A stretch of DNA of 64,000 nt from Cyrtodaria siliqua (GCA_037043455.1 JAWPHD010000239.1:434001-498000); one strand, 5' to 3'. Counted from the stretch's first letter, positions 47,901 to 57,475 are shown. Translations and numbers: made by a program. The notes: generated from the sequence alone by a model not told the origin.

Positions 47901-50900
47901 TTGTATGGACTAGTTCTGCTGAAACCCTGGCCGGATTTCAACGAAACTTAGCAAGAATGATCAGTATCAAGCCTAGTTATGCATATCTTCACCATGTTCC
48001 GGTTGAATGATTTTTGGCAGATAACTTGGCCCTTTAAAGGTTTTATTACACAAACTTTGTCTGGACTATTTCTCCTGAATCCATGATCAGATTTCAGAGA
48101 AACCTTGCAGGGATGATCAGTGTCCTAGTTGTGCATATCAACACTGTGTTCCGGTTGAAAGATGTTTGGCGGAGTTATGGGCCTGTAAAGATTTTAATAC
48201 ACAAACTTTGTCTGAACTAGTTCTCCTTAACCCCTGGCTGGATTTCAGAGAAACATTGCAGGAATGATCAGTACCAAGCCTTGTTATGCATATCATCACT
48301 GTGTTCTGGTTAAAAGATTTTTGGCGGAGTTATGGCCCTTTAAAGGTTTTAATACATAAGCTTTGTTCCTACTACTTCTCCTGATCCTCTGCCTGGATTT
48401 CCATGAAACTTGGTTTGGATGACCATTACCAAGCTTAGTTGCACATACCTTCGTCATGTTCCAGTTGAATGATTTTTGGTGCATTTATGGCCATTTCTCG
48501 TGTAGGGGAGACTCCTGTTTTTACTAAAAACTACCCCTAGTTCTAATTTAGTATGGTTATTTAGGGACTCGAGGCACAACAATTATACAAAATGGGTTTT
48601 GACCGCCTGCATAAAGGGGCCCCTCTACAGGCAGTCAAAACCTATTTAAACAATTGTTGTGCCTCGAGTCCCTAAATAACCATACCAAATTAGAGCTAGG
48701 GCCTCTTGTTTAAATTGTTAGCATGGGTCAAGGGTTTAAGTTTCTGTTGTGGTGTTGTTGTTTTGTGTTGTTGTTCATTTGCAATGTTTTAAAAGAAGTA
48801 CTGATGGGAATTTTATGACGACAATATAAGAGCCGTTTCGGCCAGTAGAGCGTACACAGGCCCTATTGGGCCTCTTGTTTTCTTGTTTTATAAAATAATA
48901 CTGTGTTTGTTAATTTCAGGCTGACTTTGAATTTTTACAGACTGATTTTGAGATTGTGTGTGTTAATTTCAGGCTGACTGAGTTTTGCAGACTGATTTTG
49001 AGATTGTGTGTGTTAATTTCAGGCTGACTTTGAGTTTCTGCAGACGGATTTTGAGAAGCAGGTGATGTGTCTCCTGACAAGAAAGGAGGAGAGTGGACTG
49101 ATTATCAACAACCCTGAACAGTCTGTCTTCCTGTTCATTGACAGGCTTAATCTGCAGGTGAGTGATGTAACAGACTTGTATACGGTGATATTCAAACCTG
49201 TGTGATATACTCCACTCATAGCCACAGGATTGACATAACACTCGTCAGTCTATGCACAAATTATCACTGTCATTAGTAATTACCATTTTGAATCATTGTA
49301 TCTTGGGAATAATGGTTTACTTGTTTATCTTTCGTCTCTCTATTTATTTCTAACATGTACACATCTCAATTTAAAGTTCTATAGACACCCTTTAAAATAT
49401 TGTTATAGATTTTTATATTAAAATCAATTAAATGAATTGAATGGTAAAAAAAAAGAAAAATCTTTGGAAAAGAAATAATGAAAGAGACAAAAACAACAGG
49501 TATATTTTGCTTCAGTACGGAGTTAGCTCCCATTCATGGTAGTTTTGGCCTATAGATGGCGTTCCGCGCAGATAACATAGTTTTTCGCCATGCAGAAAAT
49601 TGATCAGTAATAGGCCCTGTTGAGGTACAGATAATCATCATTAAATTTAGTATTTCGTATTCCAAAATATTTATTAATTGCACTTACGACCTTAAGTTAT
49701 TGAGTAATCGGAAAGGAATATTTTCATCAAAAAAATTGTATCTGGCAGTTACGACCTTTGAAATTGTAAACAAGCATAAACGTGATTATTAAACCACTGT
49801 AAGTGTCTTTAACAACGCGGCTGTTTTCTGCAACACTGTTGATCAACACGTAGATAGCATAATTTTAATGGGTACATGCGTGTAATGAAACACTGAAATA
49901 TAATCATTAGATAATGGGTACATGCGTGTGATGAAACACTGGAATATATTAGCGGCGTTTCCGTGGCCGAATGGTTAACGATGTTGCGTTGTAAACCTTT
50001 ACCTGTCACCGCTGCAGGTTCGAATCCCACTGGGAGCTGGACTTGTAAATGAGGAAGTGTCGATTCTTACGGATGGCGGAAGGTGTACAGTTCTACCCAG
50101 GAAAAGTGGGTGGTCTGCCTCCACCACAAAAAATCGACCATCATATATAACCTTGTTTGTGTTAAAAATGACGTACAATGCCATACAAACAAAATCATTA
50201 GATAAAAGTACTTGCGTGTGATAAAACACTAGAAGATATTCATTAGATAATGGGTACATGTGTGTGATGAAACACTGGAATATATTCATTAGATAATGTT
50301 TAAGATCTCTCTGATAATCTCCTCAAAACAATTATTTTAAAGTAATGGATATGGTAATATACAGAGAGATACACAAATTATGTTTCAAACTTTAATTTTA
50401 ACAAAAATCACTTTTAATAACACAGAAATATGATGTGTATTAACGAAATGAACAGAAAGTTAAACAATTTGTGAGCAAACAAATATTACATTTAATTCTA
50501 TGCTTTGCTTGGTTGTTCATGTTCAAAGGCTAAATTAGATTAGTATGTTAATTAACCGGGCATGTTTCACTCACTGGTGTTTGTGTGGGCATGCTGCTGT
50601 GTGTGGGCATGCTGCTGTGTGGCTGCTGTGTGGGCATGCTGCTGTGTGGGCATGCTGCTGTGCGGCAATCCTTTATAAAAAGGAGTGGTATACACTCAGA
50701 ATAACCTTTGCTTCACACAAACGAACAAGATCTTTGTATTATGCAGAAGCTGTTGGTATTTCTGAATTGTAAGCTGGCTTAAGGTTAAAACCTTTAACAG
50801 GTTTCTTTAATCTCTATTAAAGATTGCCTCTAGCTATTTCGAAACAGTTACTCTGATTTGTAATCATAGCGAAAATAAATTTTCTTCGGCTCCTCCTTTA

Positions 50901-53900
50901 AGTATTCGAAACTGTATATTCTATACTGGTGGTTCTATTTGGAAACAGTCTTCGATGTTAAATGTTTTAAATGTACAATTTCTGAATTTGACACTTCATT
51001 GACATTATACCTGGGATTTGTAACCTTGCTGTTTCGAACTGCGCTTCTCCAATCCAGTGGTGCAGACATTTCACATTTCTTTGTATGTTTCTCAGTTGTA
51101 GCATGGATAGAGTCCCCTTTCATCTGTGAATGTCCTCGTTCAAAATAATTATGAGTAAGTCGCTTGATGGGAAAGTTCAGTACTGAGTAAAGACACATGC
51201 TTGAGAATGGCAGATTTCTTTGTTGGCCAGTGCAGCTATATGAATAATATATCAAATGATAGATTTCCTGATTGATTTCCCCGATGTATTCTTCTCTTTC
51301 TCCAAGTTGGTGTAATGTATTCTTCTCTTTCGCCAAGTTGTTCTTCTTCATCCAGCGATTTGTAAGGAACACAAATCTTTTTTGGGGTTTGTGAAATTCC
51401 ATGTTGAATTCCGTGTTAGAAATATTTTCATAAAGCCAGTATTTTTGAGTACTTCTTTACAACTGTTTACATTTTTCACAGTATAAATTATACATTTTAC
51501 TAACTGTTAATTCTTGTCAAGATACTTCTTTTGGCTATCCTTTCGGCAGTAATCTGAATAAATGGCTGGAAATTCTTCAATATGTTTTTGTCTATCTCTG
51601 GAACACTTTTCTTCTTATTCACTCCTCTTTTGTTTTTTTTGTGTGGAACTTATCCTGTTTATCAATACAATAATGGACTGTTTTCCCTCCTATTCCTAAT
51701 GTATTCAGATAAAAACGTTTGCATACTTGTAATTTCATATTCTCTGATGGTAGGAAGTTTTCATGTATTTTGTTACGCCTCGACTTCTCTTCATTTATAG
51801 TCCTCTTCTTGTCAGTAGTGTGCTCATGGTGAACAATGTAGCTTCATTCTTGTGCATGATCATTATTCCAATAATCATGAAATATTGCTTCTCTGTTTTC
51901 CTTACTCATGCAATATTGCTTCTCTGTTTTCCTTACTCATCAAATATTGCTTCTCTATTTTCCTTACTCATGAAATATTGCTTCCCTGTTTTCCTTACTC
52001 ATGAAATATTGCTTCTCTGTTTTCCTTACTAATGAAATATTGCTTTCCTGTTTTCCTTACTCATGAAATATTACTTCTCTGTTTTCCTTACTAACGAAAT
52101 ATTGCTTCCCTGTTCTCCTTACTAATGAAATATTGCTTCTCTGTTTTCCATACTCATGAACTATTGCTTCTCTGTTTTCCTTACTCATGAAATATTGCTT
52201 CTCTGTTTTCCTTACTAGTGAAATATTGCTTCTCTGTTTTCCTTACTCGTGAAATATTGCTTCTCTGTTTTCCTTACTCATGAAATGTTGCTTCTGTGTT
52301 TTCCTTACTCGTGAAATATTGCTTCTCTGTTTTCCTTACACATGAAATATTGCTTCTCTGTTTTCCTTGTTTAGATTTGTGTTAAATTTATATTTGCAAT
52401 TTGTTTCTTTACACATTCGCATCGGCACTCATTTTCCAGTTTCATTTACATAGTCCAGTCCATTTTGCCTTCTCTTTTTTTTTACATTTTGATTCCATGT
52501 GTCATTATTTCTCTGTCTTTTTCCCGATTGACGTTTTCGCTATTAGGTAATTTAGAACAAGAGTGCTGCATATTGATGTGTTTAATTTCATCGCTTGGTT
52601 TAATTTTTGTAACCACATTTTTTACATTGGACTAGCATCTCCGGAATCAGATGAATAAGACAATGTAACATCTTGGTCGATGCCCTTTGTTCTGTATTAT
52701 TGGAATTTCATATTCTGATCCAGAGCTTTGTTCACTGTCACTTAAATCGTCTTGTCCATCCATCATATATCATTACATGGTGCATGTATTAACTTTCATA
52801 CCCCATCGAACTCCTTCTCCAAGAAGCACAAAGTATGTGCAGAAACTACCGAATCGTTCCAGACTTTCACGAAGACAAATTTGGCTATTAAAATCGTCTT
52901 TTTCGATTGGTTACGGGGCAAAGAATAGGGCCACTGCAGATCCCGTTGGAGGGGAAGGCAGAGGGGTAGAACCCCCCCACCCCCAAATTCATGTTCATTT
53001 TATCATTTTTTGTTCATGCTCATTATTAAAGGTCTTCATCATGACCCCTGCATTGTTTCAGGTGCCTTCTCGCTCATATCACTAGAGCAGTGGCAGAAAA
53101 ACTATAACGTGGCTCCAGCGTAAATGGAGTGTCTACAATAGAATTTGCAGCAACTCTGCAGTTCAGGGTGAGAAGGTTCCAGGCCCGTTCTCTATATTTT
53201 ATCTCCATGTTCATGGAGGATGAGCCTGGCATGTTCATTCCTGTTAGGCGCCATATAACCTTTCATGTGTTGGTGCGCCTTAAAACCCCAATTCAATTCA
53301 GTTCAATTCAGTATATAAAAATGGGGTATATTAACTTGGCTGCTGAACTTGGGTATTCAAGTGGCCTACTTTAACACAGACATTATTGGATGCATCGAGT
53401 AGTGCACGTCATACCATCGAATATTCCAGAAAAAATTTGTTTGTTTCTCTTGGGACTCGAACCTTCTGTTTTTCAGGCGTCTTCTACCTACTAAACATCA
53501 TGACAAGAATTGAGTCATAATATTATAATTATAACAGTTTATTGTCAAGATTGCTGGAAGCTCATTATACTCGTCACTTTCTCCTTTAATTATGGCAGCG
53601 GCAATAACAGTTTCTTTTTTTCTGTTTTACATCTTTTCATATTTGTAGTTGGGTCATAATGGTTAATTTAATAAGCCTTACTGTCCATGGTAGAAAGTCA
53701 AAGTTGCAGTTTGTTTCTCCACTTCTTCTAAGGATAATAAATAAATGAAAGGAAAAAAACATTTACAAATAATCGTGACGACTTGGACTGGATGTAGCGT
53801 GATTTTTACTTACATCCGGTCATTTGAACGTGATTTCACAATCACAAGCGGAAGTGACCCCTACAGATCTATTGCTCCTTAAAGGGACACGGCAATCTTG

Positions 53901-55502
53901 ATTTTTAGCTCTACTGATCAGAGATCAGCAGAGCTTATGCCGTGGTGCGGCGTCCGTCGTCCGTCTGTCCGTCTGTCTGTCCGTAAACTTTTATTTGTAG
54001 CGACAACTCCTCTGAAACTACTGGATGGATATTCATGAAACTTTACAGAAATGTTGCCCATAATGTCTAGTTGATCCTAGCAAAAATTCATGTTGATGAG
54101 AAATCCAAGATGGCCACCAAAGCTAAAAATAGAGTTTTAAAATACAAGTTTGTAGCGACTACTTCTTGAAAACTATAAGTGATATTGATATGGGACTTTT
54201 TCTAAAATGATCAGCATGACATGATGTTGATCCTTGTGGAAAATTATTTTGATTTGACGTTAAACATCGCTGCCAGTGGCCATCTTTGGTTACATAGAGT
54301 TATATAGTAAAAACTTGTAGCGACTACTCCTCTGAAACTACTCGACGGATGTTCATGAAACTTCACAGGAATGTTGCTCTTGATGTCTAGTTGATCCTAG
54401 AAAATTTTCAGGTCGGCCGGAAATTCAAGATGGCTGCCACAGCTAAAAATAGATTTAAAATAAATAAGTTTGTAGCGACTACTTCTTCAAAACTATAAGA
54501 GATATTGATATGGGACTTTTTCTAAAATGATCAGTATGACATGATGTTGGTCCTTGTCGAAAATCGTTTTGATTTGACGTTAAACATGGCTACCAGCGGC
54601 CATCTTTGTTTACATAGAGTTATATAATGAAAACTTGTAGCGACTACTCCTCTGAAACTACTTGACGGATTTTCATGAAACTTCACAGGAATGTTGCTCT
54701 TAATGTCTAATTAATCCTAGCAAAATTTCAGGTCGGCCGAAAATTCAAGATGGCCGCCACGGTTAAAAATAGATTTTCAAAAAACAAGTCTGTAGCGACT
54801 ACTTCCTGAAATCAAAATCAATCAGTAGAGCTTCAAGGTCATTGACCTCTTGTTTTAAAAACTCACTCACGGCATCCCGTTTTTCTCTTAACTTGCATTT
54901 GTTCAATCATTAATATTAATTGTTAGAGTAGTTCAAAGCAAATTATTTTTACATATAACTTTTTTTTTTTTATAATAATGCATCAATAATATATTTAAAA
55001 AAATTGTAAAATAGTTAAAATTTCAATTTTTTATTTAATTATATGCAAGCAGTTTTAAAGTCAAAATGACGCAGGATAACTAATCGAGGAGCACGTTTTA
55101 ATGTTTGAATAAAACTCAAGAATGCCTTTCACAGTTGACTGTATTGAATGAACATCTTGGGAAATAAAATAAAAAAAATATATTCTTCTCTAATACTTCT
55201 TTACAGATGAAATTGGGTTAATTGGCATCCTATAACCTGCATCTTTTATTGTTATTAGAGCAATGTTAGCAAGTGTTGTGTCCTCAGACCTTCTTTGATT
55301 TCTAGTTGTATACATGTCCCATCCTAAACTTTTTTTATTTGTGAATAACTACATGTATATTATATATTAATTTCAGACAAGAAAGAATTCTGTTACAGTT
55401 CTGAAGCTTGCCAGTGTCTGCTTGTATTTACCGCAGGACCAATTAATGACCTGGGGCACTGAAACCGTGGACAACTCCATCAACTCTCTTTTCAGCGTGT
55501 AA
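41811..55502 (+). CDS. C6orf62: C6orf62 orthologue (complete, 6 coding exons, 229 residues)
   Basis: Joining 41811-41939, 43215-43301, 45385-45474, 47454-47576, 49023-49157 and 55377-55502 gives 690 nt, 229 residues. Every intron is phase 0 with GT-AG ends. Human C6orf62 (XTP12) is also 229 residues from memory. Conserved parts are [58 protein letters not shown]-type [28 protein letters not shown] and CLYLPQ.QL. The first 28 residues are basic. No signal peptide or membrane segment is seen. The molecular function is unknown to me. Introns 1-5 hold mobile elements and arrays, and exons 2, 5 and 6 have edges copied in tandem. Confidence 0.95.
42022..42861. mobile_element. 840-bp element with about 19-bp terminal inverted repeats in C6orf62 intron 1
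   Basis: ACGGACAGGTATAAATGGC at the left pairs with GCCATTTAAACCTGTCCGT at the right, with GC-rich G or C runs just inside each end. The long interior is AT-rich and non-coding. No target duplication is clear. Confidence 0.7.
43147..43214 (+). repeat. Tandem copy of the C6orf62 exon 2 acceptor edge
   Basis: CTTTTTGTACATTTTAAAAG AAGAATTGTCATTGGTGTT at 43147 repeats 51 bp later as CTTTTTGTACATTTCAGAAG AAGAATTGTGCAGTGTT, where the CAG is the real acceptor. The upstream copy has TAA in place of CAG. Confidence 0.85.
43215..43301 (+). CDS. C6orf62: C6orf62 coding exon 2
   Basis: Encodes [29 protein letters not shown], 29 residues, with the conserved [14 protein letters not shown] motif. Acceptor ACATTTCAG|AAG, donor CTAAG|GTACTG. 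Confidence 0.95.
43302..45384. other. C6orf62 intron 2: a fold-back and a two-copy repeat, no gene
   Basis: 44451-44612 is a fold-back: GGGTTTGTATTGTGCCAGAT pairs with ATCTCGCACAATATAAACCC and the arms extend to about 60 bp. 45123-45240 holds two copies of a 61-bp phrase (CTTTCTTCTATAA..ATTATTTTTTTCA). The remainder is AT-rich and unremarkable. Confidence 0.6.
45385..45474 (+). CDS. C6orf62: C6orf62 coding exon 3
   Basis: Encodes [30 protein letters not shown], 30 residues. Acceptor CTCCACAAG|AAT, donor AGACGG|GTAAGC. Confidence 0.95.
45590..46170. repeat. 26-bp tandem repeat with a 207-bp higher-order period in C6orf62 intron 3
   Basis: The monomer is AAGATGTCCCCTGCCATCCA GAGGGC with variants. 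Eight monomers form a 207-bp block repeated almost exactly (start points near 45690 and 45897). Because 207 is divisible by three, both strands show open frames over 200 codons; these look like by-products. Confidence 0.9.
46171..47017. other. Middle of C6orf62 intron 3, nothing clear
   Basis: Weakly repetitive phrases (GAAAGGTTTC, TCTTTAAACCTTGCC-type) suggest an old tandem-cored repeat with units of roughly 150-200 bp. I cannot delimit it. Confidence 0.4.
47018..47275 (+). mobile_element. tRNA-derived SINE with a 33-bp tandem tail
   Basis: TGGTCTAGTGGTAGAGCG is an A box and GGGTTCGATCCCC a B box, 50-60 bp apart, in a tRNA-like head. GTGTCCCTGAGCAAGATACT TT, typical of SINE bodies, follows. 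Then come four copies of TACTGGTACTTTGCTACCCA GGAAGACATCGAG (33 bp) at about 47137-47265. Confidence 0.75.
47350..47457 (+). repeat. Possible decayed duplication of the C6orf62 exon 4 acceptor edge
   Basis: TCAAAGATTACAGATAGTGG TTGTTTCTTTATAG at about 47352 parallels TCAAGATAATTTATATTGGT TGTTTCTTAACAG just before exon 4, about 68 bp later. Both end in AG. Identity is moderate. Confidence 0.5.
47454..47576 (+). CDS. C6orf62: C6orf62 coding exon 4
   Basis: Encodes [20 protein letters not shown] and then [21 protein letters not shown], 41 residues. Acceptor TTCTTAACAG|GAT, donor ATACAG|GTTTGT. Confidence 0.95.
47695..48882 (-). mobile_element. Family 2 Helentron-like element in C6orf62 intron 4
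   Basis: Starts near GGCCAGTAGGGCTTATGCGT and ends GGCCAGTAGAGCGTACACAG, GCCCTATTGGGCCTCTTGTT, matching the ends of the full element at 59361-60931. The interior has four or five diverged units of about 150-180 bp (GATCTTTACCAAACTTTA.., TTGGCGGAGTTATGGCCCTT). A fold-back is nested at 48535-48701. Confidence 0.8.
48535..48701. mobile_element. 167-bp fold-back element
   Basis: The two arms, each about 80 bp, are inverted copies meeting at GGGGCCCC (48616-48623). They share CCCTAG.TCTAATTT.GTAT, GGTTATTTAGGGACTCGAGG and CACAACAATT. Identity is about 90 percent by eye. Confidence 0.88.
48903..49058 (+). repeat. Triplication of the C6orf62 exon 5 acceptor edge
   Basis: GTGTGTTAATTTCAG followed by GCTGACTTTGAGTTTCTGCA GACTGATTTTGAGA-like sequence occurs three times. 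The AG positions are 48918-48919, 48971-48972 and 49021-49022, so the units are 53 and 50 bp. Only the last leads into the full exon. Use of the first acceptor would shift the frame and meet a TGA. Confidence 0.93.
49023..49157 (+). CDS. C6orf62: C6orf62 coding exon 5
   Basis: Encodes [20 protein letters not shown], then [19 protein letters not shown], 45 residues. The third of three tandem acceptors is the one that keeps the frame. Donor CTGCAG|GTGAGT. Confidence 0.95.
49858..50300. repeat. 46-bp tandem repeat, about four to five copies, split by a SINE
   Basis: The unit is CATTAGATAATGGGTACATG CGTGTGATGAAACACTGGAA TATATT. Two copies precede the SINE at 49951 and two or three follow it at 50199-50300. 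Confidence 0.85.
49951..50198 (+). mobile_element. tRNA(Ser/Leu)-like SINE, full length
   Basis: The A box is GTGGCCGAATGG and the B box GGTTCGAATCCC, with a long variable-arm-like stretch between them. The body has CTTACGGATGGCGGAAGGTG, GGTGGTCTGCCTCCACCAC and AAAAATCGACCATCATATAT, then GACGTACAATGCCATACAAA. Tail fragments of the family lie at 23590, 26253 and 29153. It is inserted in the 46-bp array. Confidence 0.85.
50548..50665. repeat. Short GCATGCTGCTGTGTGGG repeat
   Basis: About five copies of a 16-19 bp phrase, GTGTGGGCATGCTGCTGT, with length variation. Confidence 0.8.
50935..52770 (-). pseudogene. Decayed transposon-type gene with DUF7869-like C-terminal part
   Basis: Minus-strand reading from 51402 to 50935 gives [33 protein letters not shown], which resembles the GHT-x-M-x-x-DSMH-x-x-IE region of DUF7869-type proteins common in insect and mollusc mobile elements. 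Farther upstream, broken frames give [20 protein letters not shown] (about 51740) and [14 protein letters not shown] (about 51540), which fit the middle of the same proteins. An acidic [14 protein letters not shown] near 52720 may be the N-terminal part. Several frameshifts and the 31-bp array at 51880-52365 interrupt it. The family assignment is from memory of sequence style. Confidence 0.5.
51880..52365. repeat. 31-bp tandem repeat, about 15 copies
   Basis: The unit is TTACTCATGAAATATTGCTT CTCTGTTTTCC, with single-base variants. It interrupts the decayed transposon gene. Confidence 0.92.
52909..53315 (+). mobile_element. Dispersed repeat of about 400 bp (copy 1)
   Basis: GGTTACGGGGCAAAGAATAG, GGAGGGGAAGGCAGAGGGGT, GAGCAGTGGCAGAAAAACTA, GTGGCTCCAGCGTAAATGGA, GATGAGCCTGGCATGTTCAT and CAATTCAATTCAGTTCAATT all recur in order at 57797-58185. 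It is non-coding and ends in a CAATT-type tail. Confidence 0.85.
53400..53903. other. Part of C6orf62 intron 5, nothing recognised
   Basis: AT-rich unique-looking sequence between the dispersed repeat and the family 1 element. Confidence 0.5.
53904..54856 (-). mobile_element. Family 1 Helentron-like element, complete ends
   Basis: In the plus-strand view it starts TTTAGCTCTACTGATCAGAG ATCAGCAGAGCTTATGCCGT and ends AATCAGTAGAGCTTCAAGGT CATTGACCTCTTGTT. It contains about two 320-bp units. Both termini are present, so it defines the element: 5' AACAAGAGGTCA.., 3' ..hairpin-CTAAA. Confidence 0.87.
54857..55376. other. 3' part of C6orf62 intron 5, nothing recognised
   Basis: AT-rich with poly-T and poly-A runs near 54959-55050. 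It contains the pyrimidine-poor acceptor region of exon 6. Confidence 0.5.
55377..55502 (+). CDS. C6orf62: C6orf62 coding exon 6 (stop codon)
   Basis: Encodes [20 protein letters not shown], then [21 protein letters not shown] and TAA. The last eight or nine residues differ from the vertebrate C-terminus. Acceptor TTAATTTCAG|ACA. The 3' end of this exon is the first unit of the array that follows. Confidence 0.94.
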   Translation, partial: TRKNSVTVLKLASVCLYLPQDQLMTWGTETVDNSINSLFSV

Positions 55503-57110
55503 CACTTCGGCGCAGTGTAAACCACAAGCAGTGGAAAATAACATCAACTCTCAACTAAGTGTGTAACACCATGGCTCAATGAAAACAGCAAACAGTGGGG
55601 AAATACCATCAACTCTTCCCTGACATTGTTTGGGGTTACATACCACAAACAGTGGGGAAATACCATCACCTCTTCTCTGACATTGTTTAGGGTTACATAC
55701 CACAAACAGTGGGGAAATACCATCAACTCTTCTCTGACATTGTTTAGGGTTACATACCACAAACAGTGGGGAAATACCATCAACTCTTCTCTGACGTTGT
55801 TTAGGGTTACATACAACAAATAGTGGAGAAATACCATCAACTCTCCTCTCTTCTCTGAAATTGTTTAGGGTTACATACCACAAACAATGGGGAAATACCA
55901 TCACCTCTTCTGTGACATTGTTTAGCGTTACATACCACAAACAATGGGGAAATACCTTCAACTCTTCTCTGACATTGTTTAGGCTTACATACCACAAACA
56001 GTGGGGAAATACCATCACAACTTCTCTGACATTGTTTAGGCTTACATACCATAAACAGTGGGGAAATACCATCAACGCTTCTCTGACATTGTTTAGGGTT
56101 ACATACCACAAAAAGTGGAGAAATACCATCAACTCTTCTCTGACATTGTTTAGGTTTACATACCACAAACTGGGGAAATACCATCAGCTCTTCTCTGACA
56201 TTGTTTAGGGTTACATACCACAAACAGTGGAGAAATACCATCAACTCTTCTCTGACATTGTTTAGGTTTACATACCACAAACTGGGGAAATACCATCAGC
56301 TCTTCTCTGACATTGTTTAGGGTTACATACCACAAACTGGGGAAATACCATCAGCTCTTCTCTGACATTGTTTAGGGTTACATACCACAAACAGTGGGGA
56401 AGTGCCATCAACTCTGACATTGTTTTTCCTTCCCCTCTCTCTGGGGTGGCTCTAAATAACATCTACTGTGTTGATGAGCCGTTAAACAACATTCAGTTCA
56501 ATACAATTCTGATATTGTTGAGGGTTACATACCACAAACTGGGGAAATACCATCAGCTCTTCTCTGACATTGTTTAGGGTTACATACCACAAACTGGGGA
56601 AATACCATCAGCTCTTCTCTGACATTGTTTAGGTTTACATACCACAAACTGGGGAAATACCATCAGCTCTTCTCTGACATTGTTTAGGGTTACATACCAC
56701 AAACTGGGGAAATACCATCAGCTCTTCTCTGACATTGTTTAGGGTTACATACCACAAACTGGGGAAATACCATCAGCTCTTCTCTGACATTGTTTAGGGT
56801 TACATACCACAAACTGGGGAAATACCATCAGCTCTTCTCTGACATTGTTTAGGGTTACATACCACAAACAGTGGGGAAGTGCCATCAACTCTGACATTGT
56901 TTTTCCTTCCCCTCTCTCTGGGGTGGCTCTAAATAACATCTACTGTGTTGATGAGCCGTTAAACAACATTCAGTTCAATACAATTCTGATATTGTTGAGG
57001 GTTACATACCACAAACAGTGGAGAAATACCATCAACTCTGACATTGTTTAGGGTTACATACCACAAACAGTGGGGAAATACCATCAACTCTTCTCTGACA
57101 TTGTATGGGG
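55456..57110 (+). repeat. About 28-unit array seeded by the C6orf62 stop-codon region
   Basis: The first two units are 64 bp. Unit 1 reads GTGGACAACTCCATCAACTC TCTTTTCAGCGTGTAACAC and so contains the stop codon. Unit 2 reads GTGGAAAATAACATCAACTC TCAACTAAGTGTGTAACACC. From about 55594 the unit settles at about 57 bp (GTGGGGAAATACCATCAACT CTTCTCTGACATTGTTTAGG GTTACATACCACAAACA). A 477-bp block with a CTCTGGGGTGGCTCTAAATA insert occurs twice (56368 and 56845). It lies where the 3' UTR should be. Confidence 0.88.
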
Positions 57111-57469
57111 CAGTACAAAATCGAAATACTCAAGCCTCGGTCCATGTGAAACATACCAGCGACTCTCTAATCAATATTTGGCACAACTAGTAAAGACAAT
57201 CTTTAACTTTCTTCTTCCTAAAACTATTTTTAAGAAATTGCTTTAAGTTAATTATTCTTTGTTTGCATGTTTATTCTCCAGCAACTGAAGTGTTACAGGT
57301 GATAAATGCATCTGAATAGAGAATCCAAAGACTTTTCAAGCAAACTTACCATTTTGGTACATCAAATACATTGTTTATTTAAGTATGTAAGTTTAAAATC
57401 TAAATTCATGCACATTGTTTATTTGTAATTGGTAATTTTCAGACCATAGAAATGTCATCTGTATGGATT

Positions 57470-57475
57470 AATAAA
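57470..57475 (+). terminator. Candidate polyadenylation signal for C6orf62
   Basis: AATAAA downstream of the array; a second AATAAA is at 57653-57658. Either would put the whole array in the 3' UTR. No transcript evidence is available. Confidence 0.35.

Noticed and set aside
49951..50045. Functional tRNA-Ser or tRNA-Leu gene
   Set aside because: The tRNA-like head runs directly into a SINE body found elsewhere in the window; no clean acceptor stem.
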